The notes beneath the pieces were generated by a model, which was given only the letters and a program-made list of their open reading frames with translations, did not search any database and was not told the DNA's origin. Shown here piece by piece: positions 26,105-34,229 of a stretch of 64,000 nt of DNA (positions within the stretch are counted from its first letter, which is position 1; each line of letters begins with the position of its first letter). Position numbers and translations under genes: made by a program. The DNA lies in NCBI RefSeq assembly GCF_003612015.1, contig NZ_RARB01000001.1, forward strand, positions 806,001 through 870,000. Direction: 5' to 3'. The stretch is from Pantoea piersonii. Its GTDB lineage: Bacteria; Pseudomonadota; Gammaproteobacteria; Enterobacterales; Enterobacteriaceae.

Positions 26105-27331
26105 ATGCTGGATCAAACATTCTCGCCAAGAAACCTTTTGAGACTTTTGTATAAAGAAGATCCTAAAAAATTCCTCAGAAATATTGATAGGGAAGATTAT
26201 GAAAGTGAAATGATAAGGTTATCACAAATAATAAATGACGATAAATTTAATTTTGGCAGGTTTTCCTTTGCAAGGATAAATAATAAAAAGGTTATAATTC
26301 CTAATGAATTCAAAGATATATTGGCCCTAAGAAAAGCAAATGATAATCTCAAGAGAATCTATGGTGTCAGACAATCAGATAGGAATGATATTGTAAGACA
26401 TGTGATTTGCATGCTCGAAGAGCCGGTCCCATTTTTTGTATATAAGTTAGACATTAAAGATTTTTATGAAAGTATTAATAAAAATAAAGTTTTAGGCAAA
26501 ATAACAAGATCCTCAATTGTTTCTTATAAAACGAAAAGGTTGATAAAGCGTTTTTTTGAATTATCTCATCTGTCTACTGAATCAGGTCTTCCAAGAGGAA
26601 TCGGTTTAAGCGCCACCATGGCTGAGCTTTACCTTGAAGATTTTGATGATAAGGTTAAACGTACTAAAAGTGTTTTCTACTATGCACGCTATGTAGATGA
26701 TATTATCATTTTTACGTGTGAAAAAATAAATGACTTTCAAAATTTCTTTAAGGGATTATTGCCGGATAATCTAGACTTCAACATTTCAAAATGCAGAGAA
26801 ATAGATATCCATAATAATGAAAAAGGGATGGTGGCCAATGAGTTTAATTATTTAGGGTATTGTTTTTGTGTTAGAAGCGGGAAAATAAAAGCTTCTGATA
26901 AGCGAGATGTTAAAGTTACAATTTCAAAAAAGAAAATACTTAAATTAAAAAGAAAAATTATACTTTCTTTAAAAGATTATTGCAATACGAATAATTTCGC
27001 TCTTTTGGAAAAAAGAATAAAGTTTCTTACTTCTAATGTTATACTTGAAAAAGCTAAAAAAGTTTCTGATGAAGAAAGTTCGCCACTATATAGTGGTGTG
27101 TATTATAACTACTTACATATCAGATCGTATGATCAACTTAAAATTTTAGATTTATTTAAAAATAAAATGTTATTTTCATGCCGTGGTAGCTTAGGCAATC
27201 AATTAATAATCAAGGGAGATAGAGAATTATTAAGATCATTAAGAAAATACTCTTTTTTGAGTGGTTTTAATAATAGAAGAAAAGTAAGTTTTACTTTTAA
27301 AGAGATAAATGACATAAGGAGATGTTGGTAA
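26105..27331 (+). CDS. drt3a: Reverse transcriptase Drt3a (UG3-type) of a DRT3 defence system
   Basis: A 408-residue reverse transcriptase. Catalytic Asp116 lies in KLDIKDFYESI, the strand-binding motif is GLPRGIGLSATMAEL (161 onward), and the active-site YVDD is at 196-199. There is no maturase, thumb-X or endonuclease domain typical of group II introns. It is followed without a gap by a second, larger reverse transcriptase and then by a structured RNA, which is the gene order I associate with DRT3 (paired UG3 and UG8 reverse transcriptases). Strongly AT-rich compared with the host genes, consistent with transfer. The identification of type is by architecture and not by a database search. 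Confidence 0.8.
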   Translation: MLDQTFSPRNLLRLLYKEDPKKFLRNIDREDYESEMIRLSQIINDDKFNFGRFSFARINNKKVIIPNEFKDILALRKANDNLKRIYGVRQSDRNDIVRHVICMLEEPVPFFVYKLDIKDFYESINKNKVLGKITRSSIVSYKTKRLIKRFFELSHLSTESGLPRGIGLSATMAELYLEDFDDKVKRTKSVFYYARYVDDIIIFTCEKINDFQNFFKGLLPDNLDFNISKCREIDIHNNEKGMVANEFNYLGYCFCVRSGKIKASDKRDVKVTISKKKILKLKRKIILSLKDYCNTNNFALLEKRIKFLTSNVILEKAKKVSDEESSPLYSGVYYNYLHIRSYDQLKILDLFKNKMLFSCRGSLGNQLIIKGDRELLRSLRKYSFLSGFNNRRKVSFTFKEINDIRRCW

Positions 27332-29332
27332 GTGAAAATAAAAATAAAAAAAGGTGATTATAACAGGGTTCTACTAACCGACGTATTACCTTATGAAGTT
27401 CCTATCCTTTTTTCTAATGAAGAGTTTTATCATATTATAAGCAGGGATGATTTGCCATGCGAATTCAAGGAATTATTCTCATTTGAAAATTTTAAAACTA
27501 CTGTTCCGTACACATACAAAATAAAAAAAGGCCAAGCGAGTTTCCGTAGTTTGGCAATTATACATCCAGCACATCAACTCAAAATATGTCATTTTTATAA
27601 GCAATATGAACACTTTATAATTCATTTATGTTCCATAAGTGATATTTCTCTAAGATATCCTAATAAGATCGGGACCTACTATTATGAAAAAGACTTCTTA
27701 AAGGATAGGGTTAGATTAAAAGATGGGGGGGTTGATTTAGTGGTTGACGGCTTCGATTTGCAAAGTCAGACTGCTTCATCATATTTCTCTTATAAGAAAT
27801 ATCCTTTTCTTTATAAATTCTATGAATCTTTTGAATTTCACCGCCTTGAAAGAAAGTACGAATACATGGTGAAGTTTGATATATCTAAATGTTTTTCTCA
27901 TATTTACACTCATAGTTTAGCTTGGGCTGTTAAAAATAAAAAATATGCAAAAGAGAATACGGACAGCACTCATTTTGAGGGGGCTCTTGATAAACTTTTC
28001 AGAGATTTTAATCATGGGGAGACGAATGGAATATTAATCGGCCCTGAAGTTTCAAGAATCTATGCGGAAATCATTTTGCAAAGAATAGATTTAAACATCA
28101 TTGAGAAATTGAGCAAGTTGTTTAATCTTAATTTCAATGACGATTATGTAATTAAAAGATATGTTGATGACTATTTTATCTTTGTTTCCGATGAGATGCA
28201 TCTCTCAAAGATTGAAATGGTGCTATCTTCTGAACTCGAACATTATAAGCTTTATTTGAATGAATCGAAAAAAGAAACGACTGCAAGACCATTTATTACA
28301 GGGTTAACGATAGCAAAATATGAATTGAAGCAAGTTATTGACGACGTATATAGTGATATTGTAGATGTCGAATCAATGTATGAAATTAATAGTTTGATCT
28401 CTAGAAAAAATATGGGAGATGATTTAGGAAAAATAGATGGTGTTTTTTTGTTAGATAAAAGAAAGAAAAAATTCAGCCGTGCTGGAGAAATTATAAAATC
28501 TATAAAGGTTGTTATTAAAAGAAATCAGATAACTTTTGATCAAGTTTCGAGTTATCTGTTAATGGCATTGAAGAAAAAATTATTCTCATTGTTGAAAATA
28601 TTATCTATCTATTCATATGATGAAAAACGATATCTAAAACTAATGAGGTTCGTATCTGTACAATTAGAAGTGATTTTCTTTGTTTACTCGATGGATAATA
28701 GAGTTAGGCCGACATATGTAGCATGTCAAATAATATTGGAAGTGAATGCATTTGCTGAGCGATTCGATGATGATATTAAAGAGGTATTAAAGAAAAATCT
28801 TTTGGATGAAGTTGCATTGTCTTTGAAGAATGTTATTAGTTATTCGGGTGGTGGATATGTTGAGTTTTCTAATATTCTTATCGCCTTAAAGGAATTGGGC
28901 GGTGAATATTATTTCGATCAAACTTATTTGATTGATTTTATTGATTCTAAAATGAATGACTCCGAGGGGTTAAGTTATTTTGTAATTTGCAGTATTTTGT
29001 ACTATATCCATGGGCGGAATGATTGTGCAGCGCTTATTAAAAGGGTCGAGAATATAATACTTGATAAATTTAAAGATAATGCAAACAATAAAAATGATTG
29101 CGAAATGACATTGCTGATATCAGATGTGTTATCTTGTCCTGTTCTTGATGATAAATATAAAATTAAAGCCTATAGAGCTTTTTATCCTTCAGGGAAAAAA
29201 GCGAAGCCAACGGTCGAAATACAGCATACTATCAATTTCTTCAGAGGTAAGGTGGTGTTTTTTAACTGGCTAGGAAATAAAAACCTCGAGCAAATTCTTT
29301 ACAGAAAAGAGTTGCGAACCCCCTATGAATAG
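27332..29332 (+). CDS. drt3b: Reverse transcriptase Drt3b (UG8-type) of a DRT3 defence system
   Basis: A 666-residue protein starting at the GTG directly after the drt3a stop, with AAGGAG 9 bases upstream. The reverse transcriptase core has Asp183 in VKFDISKCFSHIYTH, NGILIGPEVSRIYAE near 232, and YVDD at 277-280 in IKRYVDDYFIF. A 300-residue helical C-terminal extension follows the polymerase core. The N terminus has an LPYEVP motif with Glu22. I recall published work on DRT3 in which Drt3b makes DNA without a nucleic-acid template using residues near its N terminus; whether this Glu is equivalent must be checked by alignment. Both genes appear intact, unlike the rest of the island. Confidence 0.8.
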   Translation: MKIKIKKGDYNRVLLTDVLPYEVPILFSNEEFYHIISRDDLPCEFKELFSFENFKTTVPYTYKIKKGQASFRSLAIIHPAHQLKICHFYKQYEHFIIHLCSISDISLRYPNKIGTYYYEKDFLKDRVRLKDGGVDLVVDGFDLQSQTASSYFSYKKYPFLYKFYESFEFHRLERKYEYMVKFDISKCFSHIYTHSLAWAVKNKKYAKENTDSTHFEGALDKLFRDFNHGETNGILIGPEVSRIYAEIILQRIDLNIIEKLSKLFNLNFNDDYVIKRYVDDYFIFVSDEMHLSKIEMVLSSELEHYKLYLNESKKETTARPFITGLTIAKYELKQVIDDVYSDIVDVESMYEINSLISRKNMGDDLGKIDGVFLLDKRKKKFSRAGEIIKSIKVVIKRNQITFDQVSSYLLMALKKKLFSLLKILSIYSYDEKRYLKLMRFVSVQLEVIFFVYSMDNRVRPTYVACQIILEVNAFAERFDDDIKEVLKKNLLDEVALSLKNVISYSGGGYVEFSNILIALKELGGEYYFDQTYLIDFIDSKMNDSEGLSYFVICSILYYIHGRNDCAALIKRVENIILDKFKDNANNKNDCEMTLLISDVLSCPVLDDKYKIKAYRAFYPSGKKAKPTVEIQHTINFFRGKVVFFNWLGNKNLEQILYRKELRTPYE

Positions 29333-29339
29333 TTGTAGT

Positions 29340-29520
29340 ATTTTTATGCTTTAACTGCGAAGTTGATTTTTGAAAACTTCAAAAATTAACGAATCACAAT
29401 GCTTTCAGCATTGGCTTTTGAAACAAACGAGGACAAACGTTCGCGATAAGTTTGGTCTCTGCTGCTAATCAGACACACTATACGTTGAAGCTAAGGTGGG
29501 CCGCTAAGCGGCCCTTTCCT
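29340..29520 (+). ncRNA. Candidate DRT3 non-coding RNA
   Basis: The region after drt3b has no coding frame but is highly structured. Hairpin 1 is a 13-bp stem with one G-U pair (29362-29374 with 29378-29390); hairpin 2 is CAATGC / GCATTG (29397-29402 with 29408-29413); hairpin 3 pairs GAGGACAAAC with GTTTGGTCTC, one mismatch (about 29430-29460). An unpaired stretch with ACACAC at 29473-29478 follows, then a strong terminator. DRT3 systems carry an ncRNA, and an ACACAC template copied by Drt3a is what I recall from recent work. Boundaries are approximate. Confidence 0.65.
29494..29520 (+). terminator. Rho-independent terminator of the drt3 operon / ncRNA
   Basis: GGGCCGC (29498-29504) and GCGGCCC (29508-29514) form a GC-rich stem with a TAA loop, extended by flanking AAGG and CCTT, then TTATT. 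Confidence 0.8.
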
Positions 29521-29766
29521 TATTGCCCCTTAATGACGCCACAGTTCGTGAATTAAACATTGTTTTGATGCTGCAATTTCTATTAGCACATTCTCTTATC
29601 GCCTAGACCTCATGATGAAACACACCACCTCACCAAAGCCGAGGTAAATATGGACCTCCAGCGTAAGCAAAAAACCACACACATCTAACGAAGATGTGAA
29701 ACTCACTTTAACCCATTAACTCGCGCTCGTAGCCCCGCCACGCCTGCCCGCTTTATGGAGTGGTTT
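29521..29766. other. Non-coding stretch between the ncRNA terminator and the insertion sequence
   Basis: About 245 bases without a gene. It contains CACATCT-AACGA-AGATGTG, a small hairpin at 29680-29698, preceded by an ACACACA run at 29677-29683. It may be the rest of the island locus interrupted by the insertion sequence. Confidence 0.4.
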
Positions 29767-30986
29767 TGACCTGCTCCCCGTTGATTAACACACCGCGATG
29801 TTAGTAATGTCTTCATAAGTCACATGAGGACTCCGCCATGAAGAAGCGTTTTTCCGACGAACAGATAATCAGTATTCTACGCGAGGCTGAAGCCGGGGTT
29901 CTGCCCGTGAACTCTGCCGTAAGCACGCCATTTCCGACGCCACCTTTTAGACCTGGCGTAAGAAGTATGGCGGTATGGAGGTGCCCGAGGTTAAGCGCCT
30001 GAAGTCGCTTGAGGAAGAGAACGCCAGACTCAAGAAGCTGCTTGCCGAAGCCATGCTGGACAGGGAGGCACTTCAGGTGGCTCTGGGGCGAAAGTACTGA
30101 CGACAGACCAGAAGCGGGAAGCCGTTGAGTTTATGTGTGATGCGACCGGTCTGTCGCAACGTCGTGCCTGCAGGCTAACAGGTTTGTCCCTGTCGACCTG
30201 CCGCTATGAGGCTCAGCTTCCGGCGGCTGATGCACATTTATCAAGCCGTATCACAGAACTGGCGCCCGAACGAAGGCGTTTTGGGTACCGGCGCATCTGG
30301 CAGTTATTGCGTCGGGAGGGTCTTCACGTCAACCACAAGCGGGTATACCGCATTTACCACCTTAACGGCCTGAGTCTGAAGTGCAGATGACGTCGTAAGG
30401 GGCTGGCGACTGAGCGGCTTCCGCTTCTTCGTCCGGATGCGCCGAACCTGACATGGTCGATGGATTTTGTCATAGATGCACTTGCCAGCGGCCGTCGGAT
30501 TAAGTGCCTGACTTGTGTGGATGATTTCACGAAGGAGTGTCTGACGATCACCGTTGCTTTCGGTATTTCAGGCGTTCAGGTCGTGCGTATTCTGGACGGC
30601 ATAGCGCTGTTTCGTGGCTATCGGGCAACGATAAGAACCGATCAGGGCCCGGAGTTTACCTGCCGTGCGCTCGATCAATGGGCCTTTGAACATGGTGTTG
30701 AGTTGCGCTTAATCCAGCCGGGCAAGCCAACGCAGAACGGATTTATTGAGAGTTTCAATGGCCGCTTCCGGGATGAATGCCTGAATGAGCACTGGTTCAG
30801 CGATATTCTACATGCCTGGAAAATCATTAATGACTGGCGGCAAGACTATAACGAGTCCAGACCTCATTCATCGCTGAATTATCAGACGCCATCTGAATTT
30901 GCAGCAGGCTGGCGAAACGGGAAACATGAAGAAAAACCCACCGACATTACTAACTTAAGGTTGTATCTAATACTGGGGGCAGGTCA
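29767..30986 (+). mobile_element. IS1222-like insertion sequence (IS3 family, IS407 group), decayed
   Basis: The element starts with TGACCTGCTCCCC and ends with GGGGGCAGGTCA, near-perfect terminal inverted repeats of the IS407 group, and is 1220 bp long, essentially the length I recall for IS1222 of Pantoea agglomerans. It contains orfA and orfB transposase frames, both broken. The flanking four bases (GTTT and TTAT) do not match, so no target duplication is visible. It lies about 250 bases downstream of the DRT3 ncRNA. Confidence 0.85.
29838..30100 (+). pseudogene. IS3-family transposase OrfA, frameshifted
   Basis: Starts MKKRFSDEQIISILREAEAG as in IS407-group OrfA. One base is missing near 29898-29902 (GGGGTTCTGCC), which moves the reading frame; in the restored frame a TAG at about 29949 replaces the Tyr codon of the ATFYTWRKKYGG motif. 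The end (EENARLKKLLAEAMLDREAL, then GRKY and TGA) is intact. The product would be truncated and nonfunctional. Confidence 0.85.
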
Positions 30987-31140
30987 TTATTTCTTTGTTT
31001 GTCGCGATTATGTGAGAATTCAGGACGAGACTGAGCAGATATCACCAATCGAGGCAACTCAAACACAGCCAGAGTCGCGACAGTTAAATCATGGCTTCCT
31101 AATGAAAGAAAATAAAACACTCCATCACACACCCCTTTAA
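30100..31140 (+). pseudogene. IS3-family transposase OrfB (DDE), nonsense-mutated
   Basis: The HTH_21 and integrase core domains are recognisable: MDFVIDAL and RTDQGPEF hold the two Asp residues and [16 protein letters not shown] the Glu. A TGA at 30388-30390 splits the frame where an Arg-rich RRRKG stretch is expected (CGA to TGA). The usual end (KPTDITN) has lost its stop, so the frame reads through the right inverted repeat into island DNA to 31140. Confidence 0.85.
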
Positions 31141-31198
31141 AATATTTAAATGGTGTTTTAAAGATGGAGGGCGCTGGCTTTAAATTTTTATTTTCCCA

Positions 31199-32362
31199 TT
31201 AACTATTACGAGGCGAGTTCAGATTAATACTTGGGTGGTTATTTATTTCATAGTTTAATTTAAAGCTAAACCCTTGTGGAGAAACGACCCTTCCACTATT
31301 TTCACTCTCATAGGTAGCCCATGAATTATCATCATGCCTCCGGTTGAAATTCGCTTCTGTGACACTGAATTGATTAATAAATTCAGATGTGTTGGTATTG
31401 TCTGAGGTGATTTTTTTGACCACCTCAAATATTGATTTGTCTATTTTAGCGCTGAATTTTATACGAGAGAGCCCGCCTTCAATTGGGCTTTTGAATTTGT
31501 GGCTGAATACGGCCCTTTCTCGCTCAAAGAAATTTAATTCGTCAATGGACTGTGGGGAAAATTCGAAGCCTTCCCCTTGCACGTAATTTGATAACTCATT
31601 CGCAGAATTGTTTGCACCAGCGAGATATAATTGTTTTATTACCACTCCTCGAATGATAGCCTTAGTAAGGTCCTGAGTATCAACCTCTGAAATGATATTA
31701 TTAAACTCATTCCAGTCAGGGTCACAGAAGTGTATAAGTGCTTTTTCAGGATTATCAAACTGCGGAATGAAAATCCCACCCACCAGCCCTATTTTAATTT
31801 GGCTAACTGGGTTGTTTGTTAGATTTACCTTTTGTTTTATCCCTTTTGTTATAGCTTTGTGCAAGTCCTTTATTTTATTCTGTGTACCTTTGCATTCAAG
31901 AGCGATAATTCTTCCAAAATTATCCAATCCAATGTAGTCAGGGGTCTTACTTTGACCATTTTTCGATTTTGTTAAAAGGAGATGAGTAAGGTTCAATGTT
32001 TCCAATAGATAAATTGCATCTATGAATCCCTGAAAACCTAGAGTATCGATTAATGTGAACGTGGTTGAGCCAACGCCTATCTCATCACTTAAAATGGTTT
32101 TTTGGTGAGGGTCTATGTCTTTCCATTCTTTACGAAGTCGTAAGTCAGGATATGTTTTCGAAAAGGCGGGGAAGTATCTTAGCCAGGCCCAGAAATCAGA
32201 CAAATTAAAACCAGTTAGCTTAGGAGGGCGAGTCCACAAGGCGGTATGGATTAGCATGCAGTTCACATCGATTTGTCCAACACTAGTAAGAGGTTTATAG
32301 TATTGAGATTGTCCCTTAGGGAATGAACTCGAATCAATAGTTACTTTAATATCTTTTTTCAT
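31199..32362 (-). CDS. Orphan PD-(D/E)XK nuclease-like protein
   Basis: A 387-residue protein I do not recognise as a named family. Residues 141-159 (PDYIGLDNFGRIIALECKG) fit a PD-(D/E)XK nuclease active site, with Asp142, Glu156 and Lys158; an upstream Glu94 in SDEIGVGST could be the fourth metal ligand on the first helix. No methyltransferase, helicase or immunity gene accompanies it. The gene is AT-rich like drt3a and drt3b and lies in the same island on the opposite strand, so an anti-phage or element-defence role is possible. It has no clear ribosome binding site before the ATG. Function beyond a nuclease-like fold is inference. Confidence 0.6.
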   Translation of the reverse strand: MKKDIKVTIDSSSFPKGQSQYYKPLTSVGQIDVNCMLIHTALWTRPPKLTGFNLSDFWAWLRYFPAFSKTYPDLRLRKEWKDIDPHQKTILSDEIGVGSTTFTLIDTLGFQGFIDAIYLLETLNLTHLLLTKSKNGQSKTPDYIGLDNFGRIIALECKGTQNKIKDLHKAITKGIKQKVNLTNNPVSQIKIGLVGGIFIPQFDNPEKALIHFCDPDWNEFNNIISEVDTQDLTKAIIRGVVIKQLYLAGANNSANELSNYVQGEGFEFSPQSIDELNFFERERAVFSHKFKSPIEGGLSRIKFSAKIDKSIFEVVKKITSDNTNTSEFINQFSVTEANFNRRHDDNSWATYESENSGRVVSPQGFSFKLNYEINNHPSINLNSPRNS

Positions 32363-32858
32363 AGAAAATCCATTTGGTGAATATATATGAGGTTGTTGAA
32401 AAGACAGTTGTTAAACCGGGATTTTACGGGCTCGTTGGTTCTTCTTCAATGATGAAAACCTAAATTACCATTATCCTCTTTTGGCACGAAAATTATAGTT
32501 GCATCTCACCTTTAATGAGATGCAACTATCCGCTAATAAGGTAAGTTTAAGGAGATAGTGAGTATCAGTATAGGTTGCCTGCTTAGTGTCACCCTCTTAG
32601 GTTTATGCATTTATGATTATTATCAGCTTCCGCGTTCAAGTAGGTTATACCTTGGGTAGATCATAATCCAGCATTTCACGATTGTAGTTAAATAAATTTA
32701 AATAACAGTTAAATTGTGTGAATGCATGGCCATATTGCATGATTAACCTGTCCTCTAAAAATTGATGCAGAGCAAGTTTAGTAACGTCCGCTGTTGGCAC
32801 AAAGCGGACCTCGAGTAAGAAGTCCCATTCTCGTAAAGTTCATTAAGGGCAATCATTC
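32363..32858. other. AT-rich stretch with no recognisable gene
   Basis: About 500 bases between the nuclease-like gene and the right integrase. No frame of meaningful length, repeat or RNA structure stands out. It contains the promoter of the leftward nuclease-like gene and possibly remnants of lost cargo. Confidence 0.4.
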
Positions 32859-34015
32859 CTAATTGAACTCAACTATCCATTTTTCCATATTATCGGCCCA
32901 TTCCTGCATCATCACTTTACGCTCATCAAGATAGGTCGCATGGTTGTATGCGCGGCGAACATTATTGGTATCAGCATGGGCAAGTTGAGCCTCGATAGCA
33001 TCAGGCCGATAGCCCATCTCGTTTAAACGAGTACCTCCTGTAGTTTTGGTGGCATGCGGGCTATATGTTCCGCTCCAGCCGAGGCTTTTAAGTAGCTGAC
33101 GCAGTGAGTGAGATGTCATTGAACCTAGCGGATTATCTCTGCCCGGGAAAAGGTGCGGCCGATGCCCGGTTAATCCCTGTAGTGTTCTGAGCATTTTGAC
33201 AGCCTGGAAGGGCAGGGGATTAACGTGTTCTCTGCGAGCTTTCATGCGCGTAGCCGGAATGGTCCATAGTGCATTATCAAGATCGAATTCGGCCCATTCT
33301 GCTTCGGTGACTTCGGCAGGACGCGCCAGCGTCCACCACATTAGCCACATGCAATAGTTTACTTGGTATGTTCCGCGACTGTTGTCAAAACAGCTTAATA
33401 ACTTCCCGATTTGCTGAGGATTCAGTGCCTGTTTGTGCTGTGTCTTATTAGCCGGAAGGGCCTTGCGCACAGGCCATACCGGATCGCTATCTGCTCTAAG
33501 CGTCGCGACTGCCAACTCGAAAATTGATGAAACGGTGCGACGGGCTTCTGCGGCAACTGTCGGTGCTCCTCGTTTGGCCGTTTCCTGAAGAATTTTAAGG
33601 ATATGGTGTGGGGTGATCTCTCTGACTGGAAGCTTACCTATTGCGGGAAAAACAACACGTTCAAGCATATCCAGTCGGCGTGTTTTGGTAATTTCGGCCC
33701 AGTCTTTCATCTGCAACCACTCTTTGGCAATCAGCTCAAAGGTGTTAGATACGTCATTGACCTTGCGGATCTTATCTAATTGACGAGCCTGTGTCGGGCT
33801 AACTCCATCTGCGACTTGCTTACGCGCTTGCTCGCGAGCTTTATCGCTGGATACTCACCCAAAGCAAACATGCTTGATTTTCCGTTGAGTTTAAACCGAT
33901 AGCGCCATGCCTTTTTGCCATTGAGTTTCACTTCGAGGTAGAGACCATTAAAGTCATTGAGTCGATAGAGTTTTTCTTTCGGCCTGACACTGCGGCATTG
34001 CGTATCAGTGAGCAT
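32859..34015 (-). pseudogene. P4-type tyrosine integrase, frameshifted
   Basis: Two frames together encode a P4-type integrase of about 385 residues. The N-terminal frame (MLTDTQCRSVRPKEKLYRLN to GEYPAIKLA) shifts near 33855; one base change of register restores DKAREQARKQVADGVSPTQARQ and leads into the second frame through NTFELIAKEWLQMKDWAE. The core has the first catalytic Arg (TLARPAEV), but the HxxR box reads HATK, with Lys in place of Arg, and the Tyr region is YNHATYL. The start lies next to the right island end, the normal int-att arrangement. It is inactive by frameshift and perhaps by the box change too. Confidence 0.85.
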
Positions 34016-34080
34016 AGCGGGTCCTTGACTATTTCTTATACCGTTATTGTACTTACCTAAAATGATAATGGAAACGGATT

Positions 34081-34100
34081 GTACTCATCCATGTACTCAT
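34081..34100. repeat. Tandem GTACTCAT repeats at the right island end (candidate integrase arm sites)
   Basis: GTACTCAT at 34081-34088 and 34093-34100, a 12-base period, located 66 bases from the start of the right integrase. They mirror the TACTCAT pair at the left end in the same orientation, suggesting they belong to the same integration system. Confidence 0.45.
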
Positions 34101-34145
34101 TTTAGACTGCGCTTCCATGAGAGCATATGAGACAATGTGGAATAA

Positions 34146-34171
34146 AAAATCCACGCAAGTGCGTGGATTTT
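34146..34171 (-). terminator. Terminator copy downstream of ychF, supplied by the island
   Basis: AAAATCCACGC and GCGTGGATTTT form the same 11-bp stem as the left copy, here with an AAGT loop. It is 59 bases after the ychF stop and would end ychF transcription now. Loop and spacer sequences differ from the left copy, so it is not a simple recent duplication. Confidence 0.75.
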
Positions 34172-34229
34172 AGAGGGTTTTGTGAGGTCCCTGAGATATT
34201 ATGAAGCCTCATGAGACAACAAAACTTAT

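Noticed and set aside
26105-29332. Group II intron or retron as explanation of the reverse transcriptases
   Set aside because: No maturase domain, no intron RNA domains V and VI, and no retron msr-msd inverted repeat upstream of drt3a. Two adjacent polymerases with a downstream RNA fit DRT3 better.
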